From positions 186,001 through 250,000 of the forward strand of contig JBIIKZ010000001.1 of assembly GCA_044232905.1 (NCBI GenBank): 64,000 nt of DNA. Direction: 5' to 3'. The notes below the pieces were generated by a model. It saw only the letters and a program-made list of their open reading frames with translations. It was not told where the DNA came from and did not search any database. This document shows positions 9,201 through 17,223 of this stretch, piece by piece. Made by a program: the position numbers and the translations under genes. Positions within the stretch are counted from its first letter, which is position 1; every line of letters begins with the position of its first letter. Source of the DNA: CANHVK01 sp044232905. Its GTDB lineage: Bacteria; Bacteroidota; Bacteroidia; Flavobacteriales_D; Crocinitomicaceae.

Positions 9201-9572
9201 TTATACCAAAAACTGGATAGCTTAGAAAATAAAGCGGCATTAGAAGCGTATGCACAAAAATTAATTGATCGCTTCGGACCATTACCAAGAACTGTCAAAG
9301 AATTATTTCGTTCGTTTGAATTACGTTGGTTAGCACAAGATATTGGTATCGAACGATTGGTCATCAAATCTGGGACCATGGTTTGTTATTTTATCGCAAA
9401 TCCACAGTCCGCATTTTATGATTCTCCTGAATTTCAACGCGTATTATCCTACATTCAAAGCAATCCGAGTGACTGTAAGTTGAGTGAAAAAAATGACCGA
9501 TTACGAATGATTTATACAAATATTCATGCCATTGATCACGCGGTGAAACGTTTGATGGAAATAATTGGGTGA
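6234..9572 (+). CDS. mfd: Transcription-repair coupling factor Mfd
   Basis: A 1112-residue superfamily 2 translocase that removes RNA polymerase stalled at lesions and recruits UvrA. The N-terminal UvrB-homology region contains GFERVDFVYEPGQFAIRGGI; the RNA-polymerase-interacting CarD-like domain starts near DYVTHIDHGVGQF (about 437-450); Walker A is GDVGFGKTE (about 583-591), the DEEQ box is at about 684-687, motif III is LTATPIPRTL and motif VI QLRGRVGRS (about 854). The C-terminal TRCF domain includes IRIPDDYV. Length is typical for Bacteroidota. It is a single gene, convergent and abutting the cytochrome c gene (stops one base apart), with no visible terminator between. Confidence 0.97.
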   Translation: MELKTFRSLFSKHPAIDATANQLQYSESKVHWKGVANSARALFATQLSAQVPGHHLFVLQDKEEAAYFFNDVESLFPDEKNSVFYPASYRSAYHFEETDNANVVARAEVLEKINNGNNAWIVTYPQALFEKVPTQQKLSENTLKVQKGQNYSLDFMNELLLDYGFERVDFVYEPGQFAIRGGILDVFSFANDYPFRMEFFGEELESIRTFDPVDQLSIANHDFFHIVPNVQKQFIQHGLDTFLGFLGKNATVWISSMGEIIHQLDKEYEKAVKAYDGLNHATIKHSLPGEIYTHKTEWTQQIQGYNVVEWGPEFHFKASFEASFQVHQQPTFNKNFEMLRDDLIAHKKAGFTNLFFSNQPKQIDRLYSIFEDIGGEVEFIPMSIALHEGFILPDLKLVCYTDHQVFERYHRFKLKEGFSQAKQAITLKEIYDLQKGDYVTHIDHGVGQFSGLQTIDVNGKPQEAIRLVYRDGDVLYVSIHSLHRISKFTGKDGIAPKMNKLGTQTWAILKNKTKKKIKEIAFDLIQLYAKRKSQPGFAYSPDNYLQTELEASFMYEDTPDQLKTTQAIKEDMESGTPMDRLVCGDVGFGKTELAIRAAFKAVCDSKQVAVLVPTTILSHQHFRSFSKRLADFPVKVDFINRFKSAKEVTATLKKVENGEIDILIGTHKLIGEKVKFKDLGLMIIDEEQKFGVAVKDKLKTLKTTVDTLTLTATPIPRTLQFSLMGARDLSIINTPPPNRQPVLTEIVQFNEETIRDAIAYEVSRGGQVYFVHNRLQNIKEVAGMICRLCPGVRVAIGHGQMDGKALEKIMLDFIQGEYDVLLATTIIESGIDISNANTIIINSAQNFGLSDLHQLRGRVGRSNKKAFCYLIAPKFHEMTTEARKRLEALVQFSDLGAGFNIAMKDLDIRGAGNLLGGEQSGFISDIGFEMYQKILNEAMEELRETEFKDLYAERTTDNFIQFVKDCVIETDLEIRIPDDYVNNVAERLSLYQKLDSLENKAALEAYAQKLIDRFGPLPRTVKELFRSFELRWLAQDIGIERLVIKSGTMVCYFIANPQSAFYDSPEFQRVLSYIQSNPSDCKLSEKNDRLRMIYTNIHAIDHAVKRLMEIIG

Positions 9573-9890
9573 TTATTGTTTGGCAAAGGTTAAAATATAT
9601 TTGGTAATCGATTCTTTTGTTTTTGCATCGATATTCGCATATTCTTTACCGGACATTTCATCAATCTCGTGGTTCCAACGTTTCTCTCCAAATTTACCTG
9701 GAGCATGTAATGTATGACACTTAGCACAATTTGCAGCATATAATTTTTGTCCTTCTGCTAATTGTTCGGAAGTAATTCCAGGATATTTAGTTGCTGCTCT
9801 TGCAACATCCGCTTGCGAAATTGAAATAATTTTTGCGCCTCCACAGGCAAACAATAGTAAGGTACTAGCGATGATTGTTACTTTTCTCAT
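9573..9890 (-). CDS. Small monoheme c-type cytochrome lipoprotein
   Basis: A 105-residue protein with a lipoprotein signal (lipobox LLFAC, acylated Cys16) and one covalent-heme motif CAKCH (Cys55, Cys58, His59). Met79 in DEMSGKEY is a plausible distal ligand. It should be an envelope electron carrier anchored by lipid. It follows the M1 aminopeptidase gene after 5 bases on the same strand, so the two are probably co-transcribed even though no functional link is obvious. The short length and single CxxCH fit a class I cytochrome c of Bacteroidota. Confidence 0.88.
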   Translation of the reverse strand: MRKVTIIASTLLLFACGGAKIISISQADVARAATKYPGITSEQLAEGQKLYAANCAKCHTLHAPGKFGEKRWNHEIDEMSGKEYANIDAKTKESITKYILTFAKQ

Positions 9891-9895
9891 GGTAT

Positions 9896-12472
9896 TTATT
9901 TACTTGTTTCGATCGTTTCTAAAAAAGCTTTCAAGTCTTTAACAAATGCTTTTTGCAGTGCTAATTCTTGTGGATTAGTCGTTGATTTACTTTGCGCCTC
10001 GACTGTTTCAATCATGTAATTTACGTTATTTGGTAAACCCATTTTCGCATAAAAATTTCCAATTGCATGTTGGTTTTTATATACTTCTAATGCTTTGACT
10101 TGGATGGATATTGCTTGTTTAGACATGTAAATGGAGAATGAATTTAAAAGTGAAAGCGCATCGTATCCCTTCAAATTATTGTTTTTTAATAGATTAAGGT
10201 AAAATTCCAAATGTTCGATATTTCCATCTGCAGCATACACATTTGCTAATAATAAACGAATTGTCGGAGTTTGATCATTTTCGTACATTTTTATTGTTTC
10301 CACCGCTGCTTCATGGTTTACTTGATTTAAAGCAATGATGGCTGAAGAAATTACCTTGTAGGATAACTCTTCCAATAAATGATCTTTCAATGCGATAGTA
10401 GCTTCGATTGGGGTTAAATTCTCTGCTAAAAAATTAACTGCTTGCGCGCGAACTGCTGAATTCTCATCGCGGCGAAGTAAGCCTTTAATCCGTTCGATAC
10501 CTGACACTTTATTTTCACCGGTTAAGAATGCAGCTTTTTCAATCGCAATTTCACGGATTTTCCAAAAAGGATCTTTCAACGCATCCAAGATCATTAACTG
10601 ACCTTTCGGTATATCATCCGCTGAACCACTAATTAATGCCAATTTGCGGGAAATATATTTTTTTCCTAAATAATACTGTTCGATAAATTGTTCTGTAGGT
10701 TTACTTTCATTGACTTTAGCTAATAAAACTTGGTCATAATCAAACAACACCAATTTCACTTTCCCATTTGCTGGAAAAATAAATTTTTCTTCTTGTTCGT
10801 CTATCTCTACCTTATAAATATGTTCACCTGCATCATCCCATACGGCAATTTTAACCGGTAAACGATACAAAGGCGTTATTTGTAAATCCTGTATCTGGTT
10901 TACAGTTACCACCACTTCTTTGTTTGCAACCGAAATATATTGATCCACGTTTAATTCTGGTATCCCAGAACTCAAAAACCATTGATTGAAGAACCACTGT
11001 AAATCTTGTCCTGTAACTTCCTCAAAAGCCAAACGTAAATGGTGGATTTCTGCTGCTTTAAATTTATTGGTTTGCAAGTAATTACGTAAACCTGTGAAAA
11101 ATGCTTCATCCCCTAGGTAGTTGCGTAACATATGTAATATGCGTCCTCCTTTACTGTACGAGTGTTTATCAAACATTTCCTCGTCGTTGTTATAGTGGTA
11201 CCAAATTAAGTCGTGGTTTTCTCCCGCCTCATAGGTCTCTAGGTATTCGCCTGTTTCTTCCTCATTGCCATAATCGGCAACATCCAAACCATAACGGTAC
11301 TCATCCCATAAATATTGCGAATAATTAGCAAATGACTCATTTAAAGGTAGATTCGCCCAGGATTCACACGTAACTAAATCCCCAAACCAATGGTGAAATA
11401 ATTCGTGTGCAACAATTGGATCACTATTTTTATCCAATAATTCCCGGTCAGTACGGTATACAAAATCGCCAAAAATCACGGCACTTGTATTTTCCATAGC
11501 ACCAGATACATAATCACGAACTACAACTTGGTGGTACTTGTCCCACGGAAATTCTACACCCGTCAATTTCGAGAAAAATGCTATCATTTTAGGTGTTTCT
11601 CCAAAGAACTTTTTAGCAGAATTTTCCCACGCAGGTTCTACATAATAATTTACATCCATTTTACTGCCATCTGGACGCGTATAATGGTCCTTTACGACTT
11701 TGTATTCCCCGATAGCCATCATGAATAAGTAAGGTGCATGTGGCAATTCTTGCTTCCAGTGATCAGTGCGTGTACCATCTGAATGCTTTGTAGAAGAAAT
11801 TAATTTCCCATTCGATAACGTGACATATTTATCCGCTACCGTAATCAGCATTTCTTGGGAAGATTTTGCATTTGGACTATCGATTGTTGGAAACCACACA
11901 GAATTGGATTCTGTTTCTCCTTGTGTCCAAATTTGCGGCATGACATCTTTGATCTCGCCTGTAGGATTTATAAAAAACAATCCTTTATTGCTTTTTATTG
12001 CTTTACTGCCCTCTTCTTTTCTGTCGTTTGGTTTTGCAATATATTCAATCACAATTCTATACTTCTCGTCGCGGGTATACGACTTATCTAATTGAATACG
12101 AAGGACATCATTTGTGTACGAATAATTTACGTTTTTATCGTTTAGCTGCACGGACTTAATTTCCATGCCTTGGGCGTCCAAAAATAAACTATCGGAAGTG
12201 AAAAAATGCGGTTTTGCAGTGATGGTTGCTTTCCCATACATCCATGCTTTTTGCCAATCAAAACTTACCTCTAATTTCGTGTGGATTAGGTCGGTTAATA
12301 AGGTTCTACTTGCCTTGTACGGAAGAACGATATCCTCAGAAACATCTCCTTCTAGTTGGATATTTTCCGTAATTGGTGTTTCGTTTTCTTTCGGCTTTTG
12401 GATACCACATGCGACCAAAAAATACGTGCACAGAATGGAAAATGTTAGGTAGGAAAAAAGTTGTTTCAGCAT
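9896..12472 (-). CDS. M1 family zinc aminopeptidase lipoprotein with HEAT-like repeats
   Basis: An 858-residue metallopeptidase. The signal ends at a lipobox-like LVAC (Cys22), indicating a surface or periplasmic lipoprotein. The exopeptidase motif is GAMENTS (about 324-330), and the zinc site HELFHHWFGD with a downstream Glu in NESFANY (about 354-380) is the complete HExxH-18-E set. The C-terminal third has alternating helices such as GIERIKGLLRRDENSAVRAQAVNFL, typical of HEAT repeats. It probably trims peptides in the envelope. It starts the two-gene operon with the cytochrome c lipoprotein, and a TATATTTG box precedes it. Confidence 0.94.
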   Translation of the reverse strand: MLKQLFSYLTFSILCTYFLVACGIQKPKENETPITENIQLEGDVSEDIVLPYKASRTLLTDLIHTKLEVSFDWQKAWMYGKATITAKPHFFTSDSLFLDAQGMEIKSVQLNDKNVNYSYTNDVLRIQLDKSYTRDEKYRIVIEYIAKPNDRKEEGSKAIKSNKGLFFINPTGEIKDVMPQIWTQGETESNSVWFPTIDSPNAKSSQEMLITVADKYVTLSNGKLISSTKHSDGTRTDHWKQELPHAPYLFMMAIGEYKVVKDHYTRPDGSKMDVNYYVEPAWENSAKKFFGETPKMIAFFSKLTGVEFPWDKYHQVVVRDYVSGAMENTSAVIFGDFVYRTDRELLDKNSDPIVAHELFHHWFGDLVTCESWANLPLNESFANYSQYLWDEYRYGLDVADYGNEEETGEYLETYEAGENHDLIWYHYNNDEEMFDKHSYSKGGRILHMLRNYLGDEAFFTGLRNYLQTNKFKAAEIHHLRLAFEEVTGQDLQWFFNQWFLSSGIPELNVDQYISVANKEVVVTVNQIQDLQITPLYRLPVKIAVWDDAGEHIYKVEIDEQEEKFIFPANGKVKLVLFDYDQVLLAKVNESKPTEQFIEQYYLGKKYISRKLALISGSADDIPKGQLMILDALKDPFWKIREIAIEKAAFLTGENKVSGIERIKGLLRRDENSAVRAQAVNFLAENLTPIEATIALKDHLLEELSYKVISSAIIALNQVNHEAAVETIKMYENDQTPTIRLLLANVYAADGNIEHLEFYLNLLKNNNLKGYDALSLLNSFSIYMSKQAISIQVKALEVYKNQHAIGNFYAKMGLPNNVNYMIETVEAQSKSTTNPQELALQKAFVKDLKAFLETIETSK

Positions 12473-12496
12473 GATATATTAAATGATTGTTACTTA

Positions 12497-12504
12497 CAAA
12501 TATA
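12497..12504 (-). promoter_or_regulatory. Putative -7 box (TATATTTG) for the aminopeptidase operon
   Basis: The minus strand reads TATATTTG, 24 bases upstream of the aminopeptidase ATG, matching TAnnTTTG exactly. It lies in the 102-base divergent spacer shared with the biotin carrier gene. Confidence 0.5.
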
Positions 12505-12574
12505 TTACAAAAATGAGAGAATGTTTTTTGTGATTGGGATATTGTGATTATTATTGTAATACTAATTCTTTACT

Positions 12575-13042
12575 ATGACAAAACAAGGTTGGAAAATCGA
12601 TGGTGAAAGTTTTGCTGCCACTGCCAAAGCTTCGGTAATATGGGAAGATGCGCACTTTTTTACCTTGCTTGTTGCGGATAAACAATTCCATGGAGAAATA
12701 GTCGAAAATGGCATGGAACAAGGATTTTTAAAAGTGAAAATCAACCACCGAGAATTTGTAATTCAAAAAGAACGCGCCTTAGATTCCTTGATTGCTGAAT
12801 TAGGATTAGATAAAGAAAAAGTACGAAAACTACACCAATTAAAATCTCCTATGCCTGGTCGCGTGATTGCTATTGCGGTAAACATTGGGGATGAAATACA
12901 TGTCGGAGATGAACTACTGACACTCGAAGCCATGAAGATGGAAAACGTGTTAAAGTCGGACGGTACTGGGGTAGTAAAATCAATCGATATTCAGTTACAA
13001 GATGTCGTAGATAAAGGAAAAGTATTAATAACATTTGCATAA
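12575..13042 (+). CDS. Biotin/lipoyl carrier protein (BCCP-like)
   Basis: A 155-residue protein ending in a biotinyl domain with SPMPGRV (about 91-97) and the biotinylation motif EAMKMEN (Lys121). The N-terminal 75 residues are not a lipoyl domain but resemble the linker of Bacteroidota carboxylase carrier subunits. Such proteins carry CO2 on biotin between a biotin carboxylase and a carboxyltransferase of the acetyl- or propionyl-CoA carboxylase type. No carboxylase or transferase gene lies nearby in the window, so partners must be encoded elsewhere. The next gene starts 12 bases downstream. Confidence 0.85.
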   Translation: MTKQGWKIDGESFAATAKASVIWEDAHFFTLLVADKQFHGEIVENGMEQGFLKVKINHREFVIQKERALDSLIAELGLDKEKVRKLHQLKSPMPGRVIAIAVNIGDEIHVGDELLTLEAMKMENVLKSDGTGVVKSIDIQLQDVVDKGKVLITFA

Positions 13043-13054
13043 AATAGAACGAGT

Positions 13055-13585
13055 ATGAGTTTAATGATGCCATTTAACCTGCAACAGTGGATTGAAGAAA
13101 ACCGCGAATTTTTGAAACCACCAATCAACAACAAAAACCTGTACAAACAAGCAGGTGATTTCATCGTAATGATTGTAGGCGGACCAAACGCGCGTAAGGA
13201 TTACCACTATAACGAAAGCGAAGAGTTATTCTACCAATTAGAAGGAGATATGACAGTTTTTGCGCAAATCGACGGAGAAAAGAAAGAAATTACGATCAAA
13301 GAAGGGGAAATGTTCTTACTTCCTGCAAATATTCCGCACAATCCTGTGCGACCAGAAAACACGATCGGTTTGGTAATCGAACGCGTGCGTAAAGGAACCG
13401 ATTTGTCGGATGGATTGTTTTGGTTTTGTGAAGCATGTAACAACCCGTTACACCATTACAGATTCCCATTGACAAACATAGAATCAGATTTCTTAGATCG
13501 TTTCAAAGATTTCTATTCCAATTTAGAATACAGAACGTGCAACAAATGTGGACATGTGATGGAATCGGATGAACGATTTGTATAA
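13055..13585 (+). CDS. nbaC: 3-hydroxyanthranilate 3,4-dioxygenase
   Basis: A 176-residue cupin dioxygenase that opens the ring of 3-hydroxyanthranilate, feeding the kynurenine route to quinolinate and NAD. The Fe(II) ligands are His51 and Glu57 (YHYNESEELFYQ) and His95 (IPHNP); two C-terminal Cys pairs (CEAC 125-128 and CNKC 162-165) form the rubredoxin-like iron site of the bacterial enzyme. Length fits the family. The start MSLMM has two alternative Met at positions 4 and 5. It is probably co-transcribed with the biotin carrier gene, although no other kynurenine-pathway gene is in the window. Confidence 0.94.
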   Translation: MSLMMPFNLQQWIEENREFLKPPINNKNLYKQAGDFIVMIVGGPNARKDYHYNESEELFYQLEGDMTVFAQIDGEKKEITIKEGEMFLLPANIPHNPVRPENTIGLVIERVRKGTDLSDGLFWFCEACNNPLHHYRFPLTNIESDFLDRFKDFYSNLEYRTCNKCGHVMESDERFV

Positions 13586-13597
13586 TTATGAATGATG

Positions 13598-13615
13598 TCC
13601 CGAAAGCTTTCGGGA
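13598..13615. repeat. Perfect 18-bp palindrome TCCCGAAAGCTTTCGGGA
   Basis: A perfect inverted repeat just downstream of nbaC. It has no T run of its own. Together with the next hairpin it forms two units, each preceded by the same 11-mer AATTATGAATG (13584-13594 and 13620-13630). Confidence 0.8.
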
Positions 13616-13630
13616 TATAAATTATGAATG

Positions 13631-13655
13631 GCCTCACGAAAGTGGGGCTTTTTTT
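13631..13655 (+). terminator. Intrinsic terminator after nbaC
   Basis: GCCTCAC (13631-13637) and GTGGGGC (13642-13648) pair over 7 bases with one wobble around a GAAA tetraloop, followed by seven T. It is well placed to end the biotin carrier/nbaC transcript. Confidence 0.85.
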
Positions 13656-13784
13656 GTAAAACTCCCGCCAAAAAGTGTGATATTTCACAGAAAGTCGAAC
13701 GACTTTTTGTAAATCACCTCTAGAAAATTTTCAAAATCACACAATAATTTCATCTTTACGGTAGTTAAATGTATTTTCGTACTA

Positions 13785-16700
13785 GTGAAGTTCGCTCGAA
13801 AAATTCTACTGGTTCTAATCCTCTTCCTCTTCCAACTTATCGCGGTTGGACAAGAGTCGAACCTGCGTAGAAAAACGTTTTTTCCGAGCGCTTCCCCAAA
13901 ACTCCTAGATACATTTACCGTGTATCCTTCCACGGTGAAGGTGTTTGTAAAAGGAATACTTCTTCCCAAAGAACAGTATGAAATAAATCCTACAAACGGA
14001 ACAATAGCATTTTTACGAATTCCATCCGACAGTGTATACGTAGAATTTCGTGTGCTTCCGATACAGTTATCCAAAACGTATAAAGTCCGAGATACCAGCC
14101 AAATTTATGCGAACCATAAAGGAGAGTATGAAAAGTTTCTACAAGCGCAAAAAATAAATTACGACGATGTATTTGGTTCTTCTGGACTCAAAAAATCAGG
14201 GAGTATCTCCAGAGGCTTATCCTTTGGAAATAACCAAAATGTATCCTTAAATTCGACCTTAAACCTGGAATTATCGGGAGATATTGCACCAAACCTAAAA
14301 ATTTTAGCTTCGGTAACGGATAAAAACATTCCGATGCAACCCGAGGGAAACACTAGCAAACTGCAAGAATTTGACCAAGTGTTTATTCAAATTTATAACG
14401 ATAAATTCAAACTCATCGCTGGAGATTTCTGGATTAATAAACCACAAGGATATTTCTTAACCTACAAAAAAAGAGGTCAGGGGGTAAGTACTGAATACCA
14501 ATGGAAAAATGCGAATGCAGGAACATGGAAAACCAGCGCTGCTGTAGGTTTGTCCAAAGGAAAGTTCGCACGACAAATTATTCCAGGAATTGAAGGAAAT
14601 CAAGGTCCTTACAGACTAATAGGCAACGAAAACGAACCGTTTATCATTGTGTTATCTGGTACGGAAAAAGTATATATCGATGGACGCTTGTTAAACCGCG
14701 GACAAGAGAATGATTATATGATCAACTATAACACCGCGGAAGTAACCTTTACGAGTAGAAATAACATCACCAAAGATGCACGAATTGTCATTGAATTTCA
14801 ATATTCCGACCAAAATTATGCGCGTTCATTAGCGACTGCAAACATAGCCTACCAAAAAAATAAGTTCGCTTATTGGTTAAATACCTACTCCGAACAAGAT
14901 GCTAAAAACCAAACCTTACAACAAAGTTTATCGGATCCACAAAAACTGCTGCTTGCATCTGTAGGGGATAGCCTGCAACTTGCTAGTACATTGAGTATCG
15001 ATTCCATCGGGTTTTTAGAAAATCAAAACATGTATCGTAAAATAGATTCGCTTGGATACTCGAATGTGTTGGTATATTCCATCGATTCAAAACAAGCATA
15101 CAACCAATGTATCTTTACCTATGTCGGCACAAACAAAGGAAACTATATGTTTGAAAAATTTAATGCATTGGGGAAAATTTTTCATTGGGTTGCTCCAATC
15201 AATGGACAACCGCAAGGAGATTATGAACCAATACGTTTGCTCATTACCCCTAAACAAAAACAATTTGTTGCCACGGGAGTTTCGTATAAATTCTCTCCAA
15301 AAAATAGTATCGAAAGCGAGTTTGCAAGTAGTAATTACGATCTAAATACGTTCTCTGTACTTGATAAAAAAACCGATGTAGGATTCAGTAACCATACAAA
15401 ATTTAACAATGAGCTACGTTTGAGTAAAGATTCTTTAAGTACTTGGAAATTAAAAAACAAAGCAGAATTAGAATTTTTATCCACCAATTTTTCACCAATT
15501 GAAATTTACCGCTCTGCAGAATTTGACCGCGATTGGAACACCCGAAACAAAGGTTTTACGGGACAACAACTTTCCACTTCTTTAGCGACTACTATTGAAC
15601 ATCGAAAAAAAGGGAACATCGGATTAGAAGCGACACGCTATGCAATTGGTGCAGATTATCTAGGAAAAAAGGCTGGTTTTGCAGGTAAATGGAAATCCCA
15701 TGGAATAGATGCAGATTGGACAAGTAGTTATTTAGAAAGTCAAACCAAACAAACCACAAATTCCTATATAAGACATAAAGCAACGATTACAAAACAACTA
15801 GGAAAACTAAAAATAGGCTATAAAGACGACCAAGAAGATAATCGTTTTTCCACCGCAACCGTTTTTAATCCTGCGAGTTATTCCTTTTTTGATTACCAAG
15901 TATTTTTAGCAAATGCCGATTCGGCGCGCTTAAACTACAAACTTTTTTACCGCGAACGTTACGACAAACGCTCCGACAGTGTTAGACTTACTCCAGTTGC
16001 AAAAGCACGCACATTCGGTTCAGAAATTTCCTTCGTTTCCCAAAAAAACCAACGCTTAAATTTTATCTTGAATTACCGGGAACTCGTCATTTCAAATGCC
16101 AAATTAATCAATCAAACTCCTGAAAACACCTTATTAGGCAGATTAGATTACGACCTGAATGTATGGAAAGGCGCGTTTACCTGGAATTACTTTTACGAAT
16201 TAGGAAGTGGATTAGAGCTCAAAAAAGAATTTTTATATATCAAAGTCAACGACGGACAAGGAGTGTACACATGGATCGATTACAACCAAGATGGCATCAA
16301 AGATTTAAATGAATTTGAAGTCGCACAATTTGTGGATCAAGCTAGCTATATTCGGGTATTTACGCCAAGTAATAATTATGTCAAAACCTATAGTAATGAG
16401 TTAAATCAAGGACTATTTTTTAAACCTGAAAAAATTTGGCAAAATGCGACAGGTTTAAAGAAAGTAGTAGGTCTTTTTTCCGATCAATTACGGATGCGTA
16501 TCAACCGTAAAACAAATCATTTCGATGGAAGTTCGTATTTTAATCCGTTTATCTTTCAAATTTCCGACACGTCCTTAATAAGTACCAACTATAACTTGCG
16601 AAACACCCTCTATTTTAACCGAACTAGTTCTATTATTGGGGGAGAGTACATTTATCAAGACAACCAAACGAAAACGCTTTTAGCAACTGGATTTGATGCG

Positions 16701-17222
16701 CGCAACCAACGCTACCATGAATTCAATTTACGCTGGAACATAAAACGGGTGATACTATTTGAAGTAAACTATCAACAAGGGACGAAAGAAGTCAAAGCAG
16801 ATTACACCTCTGGGAGAAACTTCTTCTTGCACTATCACCAGTTGAAACCTATGATTAGTTACCAACCTTCTACCACCACACGTTTCACCCTGGAATCGCG
16901 ATTTTCAAATAAAAATGCAATTTCAGGTGAACATGCCTATGTAAAAGAACTTACCCTTCGCAGTAAATACAACCAAGTAGAAAAAGGAAGTTTACAAGCG
17001 AGTTTTTCCCTTTTACAAATTGACTTTAAAGGAAATGCGAGTTCAGCTGTCGGATTTGAATTGCTAGAAGCTCTCAAACCTGGAAATAACGCTATGTGGA
17101 ATGTGGGGTACCAACGAAATGTTTCTAAAAAACTCCAAATCTCGATACAATATACTGGAAGAAAATCCGAAAGTAGTCGCATGATTCATACTGGGGGTAT
17201 GGAAGTGAGGGCGTATTTTTAA
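13785..17222 (+). CDS. Large outer-membrane beta-rich protein, unknown function
   Basis: An 1145-residue protein starting at GTG (VKFARKILLVLILFLFQLIA), with a signal peptide cut after about residue 23. A segment around 300-360 (KVYIDGRLLNRGQENDYMIN, then TAEVTFTSRNNITKDARI) resembles a beta-sandwich module seen in large Bacteroidota envelope proteins. From about residue 530 onward the sequence alternates polar and aromatic residues with many short strands, and it ends in a Phe (MEVRAYF), as expected for an outer-membrane beta-barrel. A DYNQDGIKDLNEFE stretch (residues about 830-843) is a calcium-binding-like loop. No type IX C-terminal sorting domain is evident. The function is not recognised. 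Confidence 0.8.
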   Translation: MKFARKILLVLILFLFQLIAVGQESNLRRKTFFPSASPKLLDTFTVYPSTVKVFVKGILLPKEQYEINPTNGTIAFLRIPSDSVYVEFRVLPIQLSKTYKVRDTSQIYANHKGEYEKFLQAQKINYDDVFGSSGLKKSGSISRGLSFGNNQNVSLNSTLNLELSGDIAPNLKILASVTDKNIPMQPEGNTSKLQEFDQVFIQIYNDKFKLIAGDFWINKPQGYFLTYKKRGQGVSTEYQWKNANAGTWKTSAAVGLSKGKFARQIIPGIEGNQGPYRLIGNENEPFIIVLSGTEKVYIDGRLLNRGQENDYMINYNTAEVTFTSRNNITKDARIVIEFQYSDQNYARSLATANIAYQKNKFAYWLNTYSEQDAKNQTLQQSLSDPQKLLLASVGDSLQLASTLSIDSIGFLENQNMYRKIDSLGYSNVLVYSIDSKQAYNQCIFTYVGTNKGNYMFEKFNALGKIFHWVAPINGQPQGDYEPIRLLITPKQKQFVATGVSYKFSPKNSIESEFASSNYDLNTFSVLDKKTDVGFSNHTKFNNELRLSKDSLSTWKLKNKAELEFLSTNFSPIEIYRSAEFDRDWNTRNKGFTGQQLSTSLATTIEHRKKGNIGLEATRYAIGADYLGKKAGFAGKWKSHGIDADWTSSYLESQTKQTTNSYIRHKATITKQLGKLKIGYKDDQEDNRFSTATVFNPASYSFFDYQVFLANADSARLNYKLFYRERYDKRSDSVRLTPVAKARTFGSEISFVSQKNQRLNFILNYRELVISNAKLINQTPENTLLGRLDYDLNVWKGAFTWNYFYELGSGLELKKEFLYIKVNDGQGVYTWIDYNQDGIKDLNEFEVAQFVDQASYIRVFTPSNNYVKTYSNELNQGLFFKPEKIWQNATGLKKVVGLFSDQLRMRINRKTNHFDGSSYFNPFIFQISDTSLISTNYNLRNTLYFNRTSSIIGGEYIYQDNQTKTLLATGFDARNQRYHEFNLRWNIKRVILFEVNYQQGTKEVKADYTSGRNFFLHYHQLKPMISYQPSTTTRFTLESRFSNKNAISGEHAYVKELTLRSKYNQVEKGSLQASFSLLQIDFKGNASSAVGFELLEALKPGNNAMWNVGYQRNVSKKLQISIQYTGRKSESSRMIHTGGMEVRAYF

Positions 17223-17223
17223 T

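Noticed and set aside
11101..12452. Several antisense reading frames inside the M1 aminopeptidase gene
   Set aside because: They have no motifs and lie opposite a gene with a clear zinc-site and lipobox; they are frame shadows.
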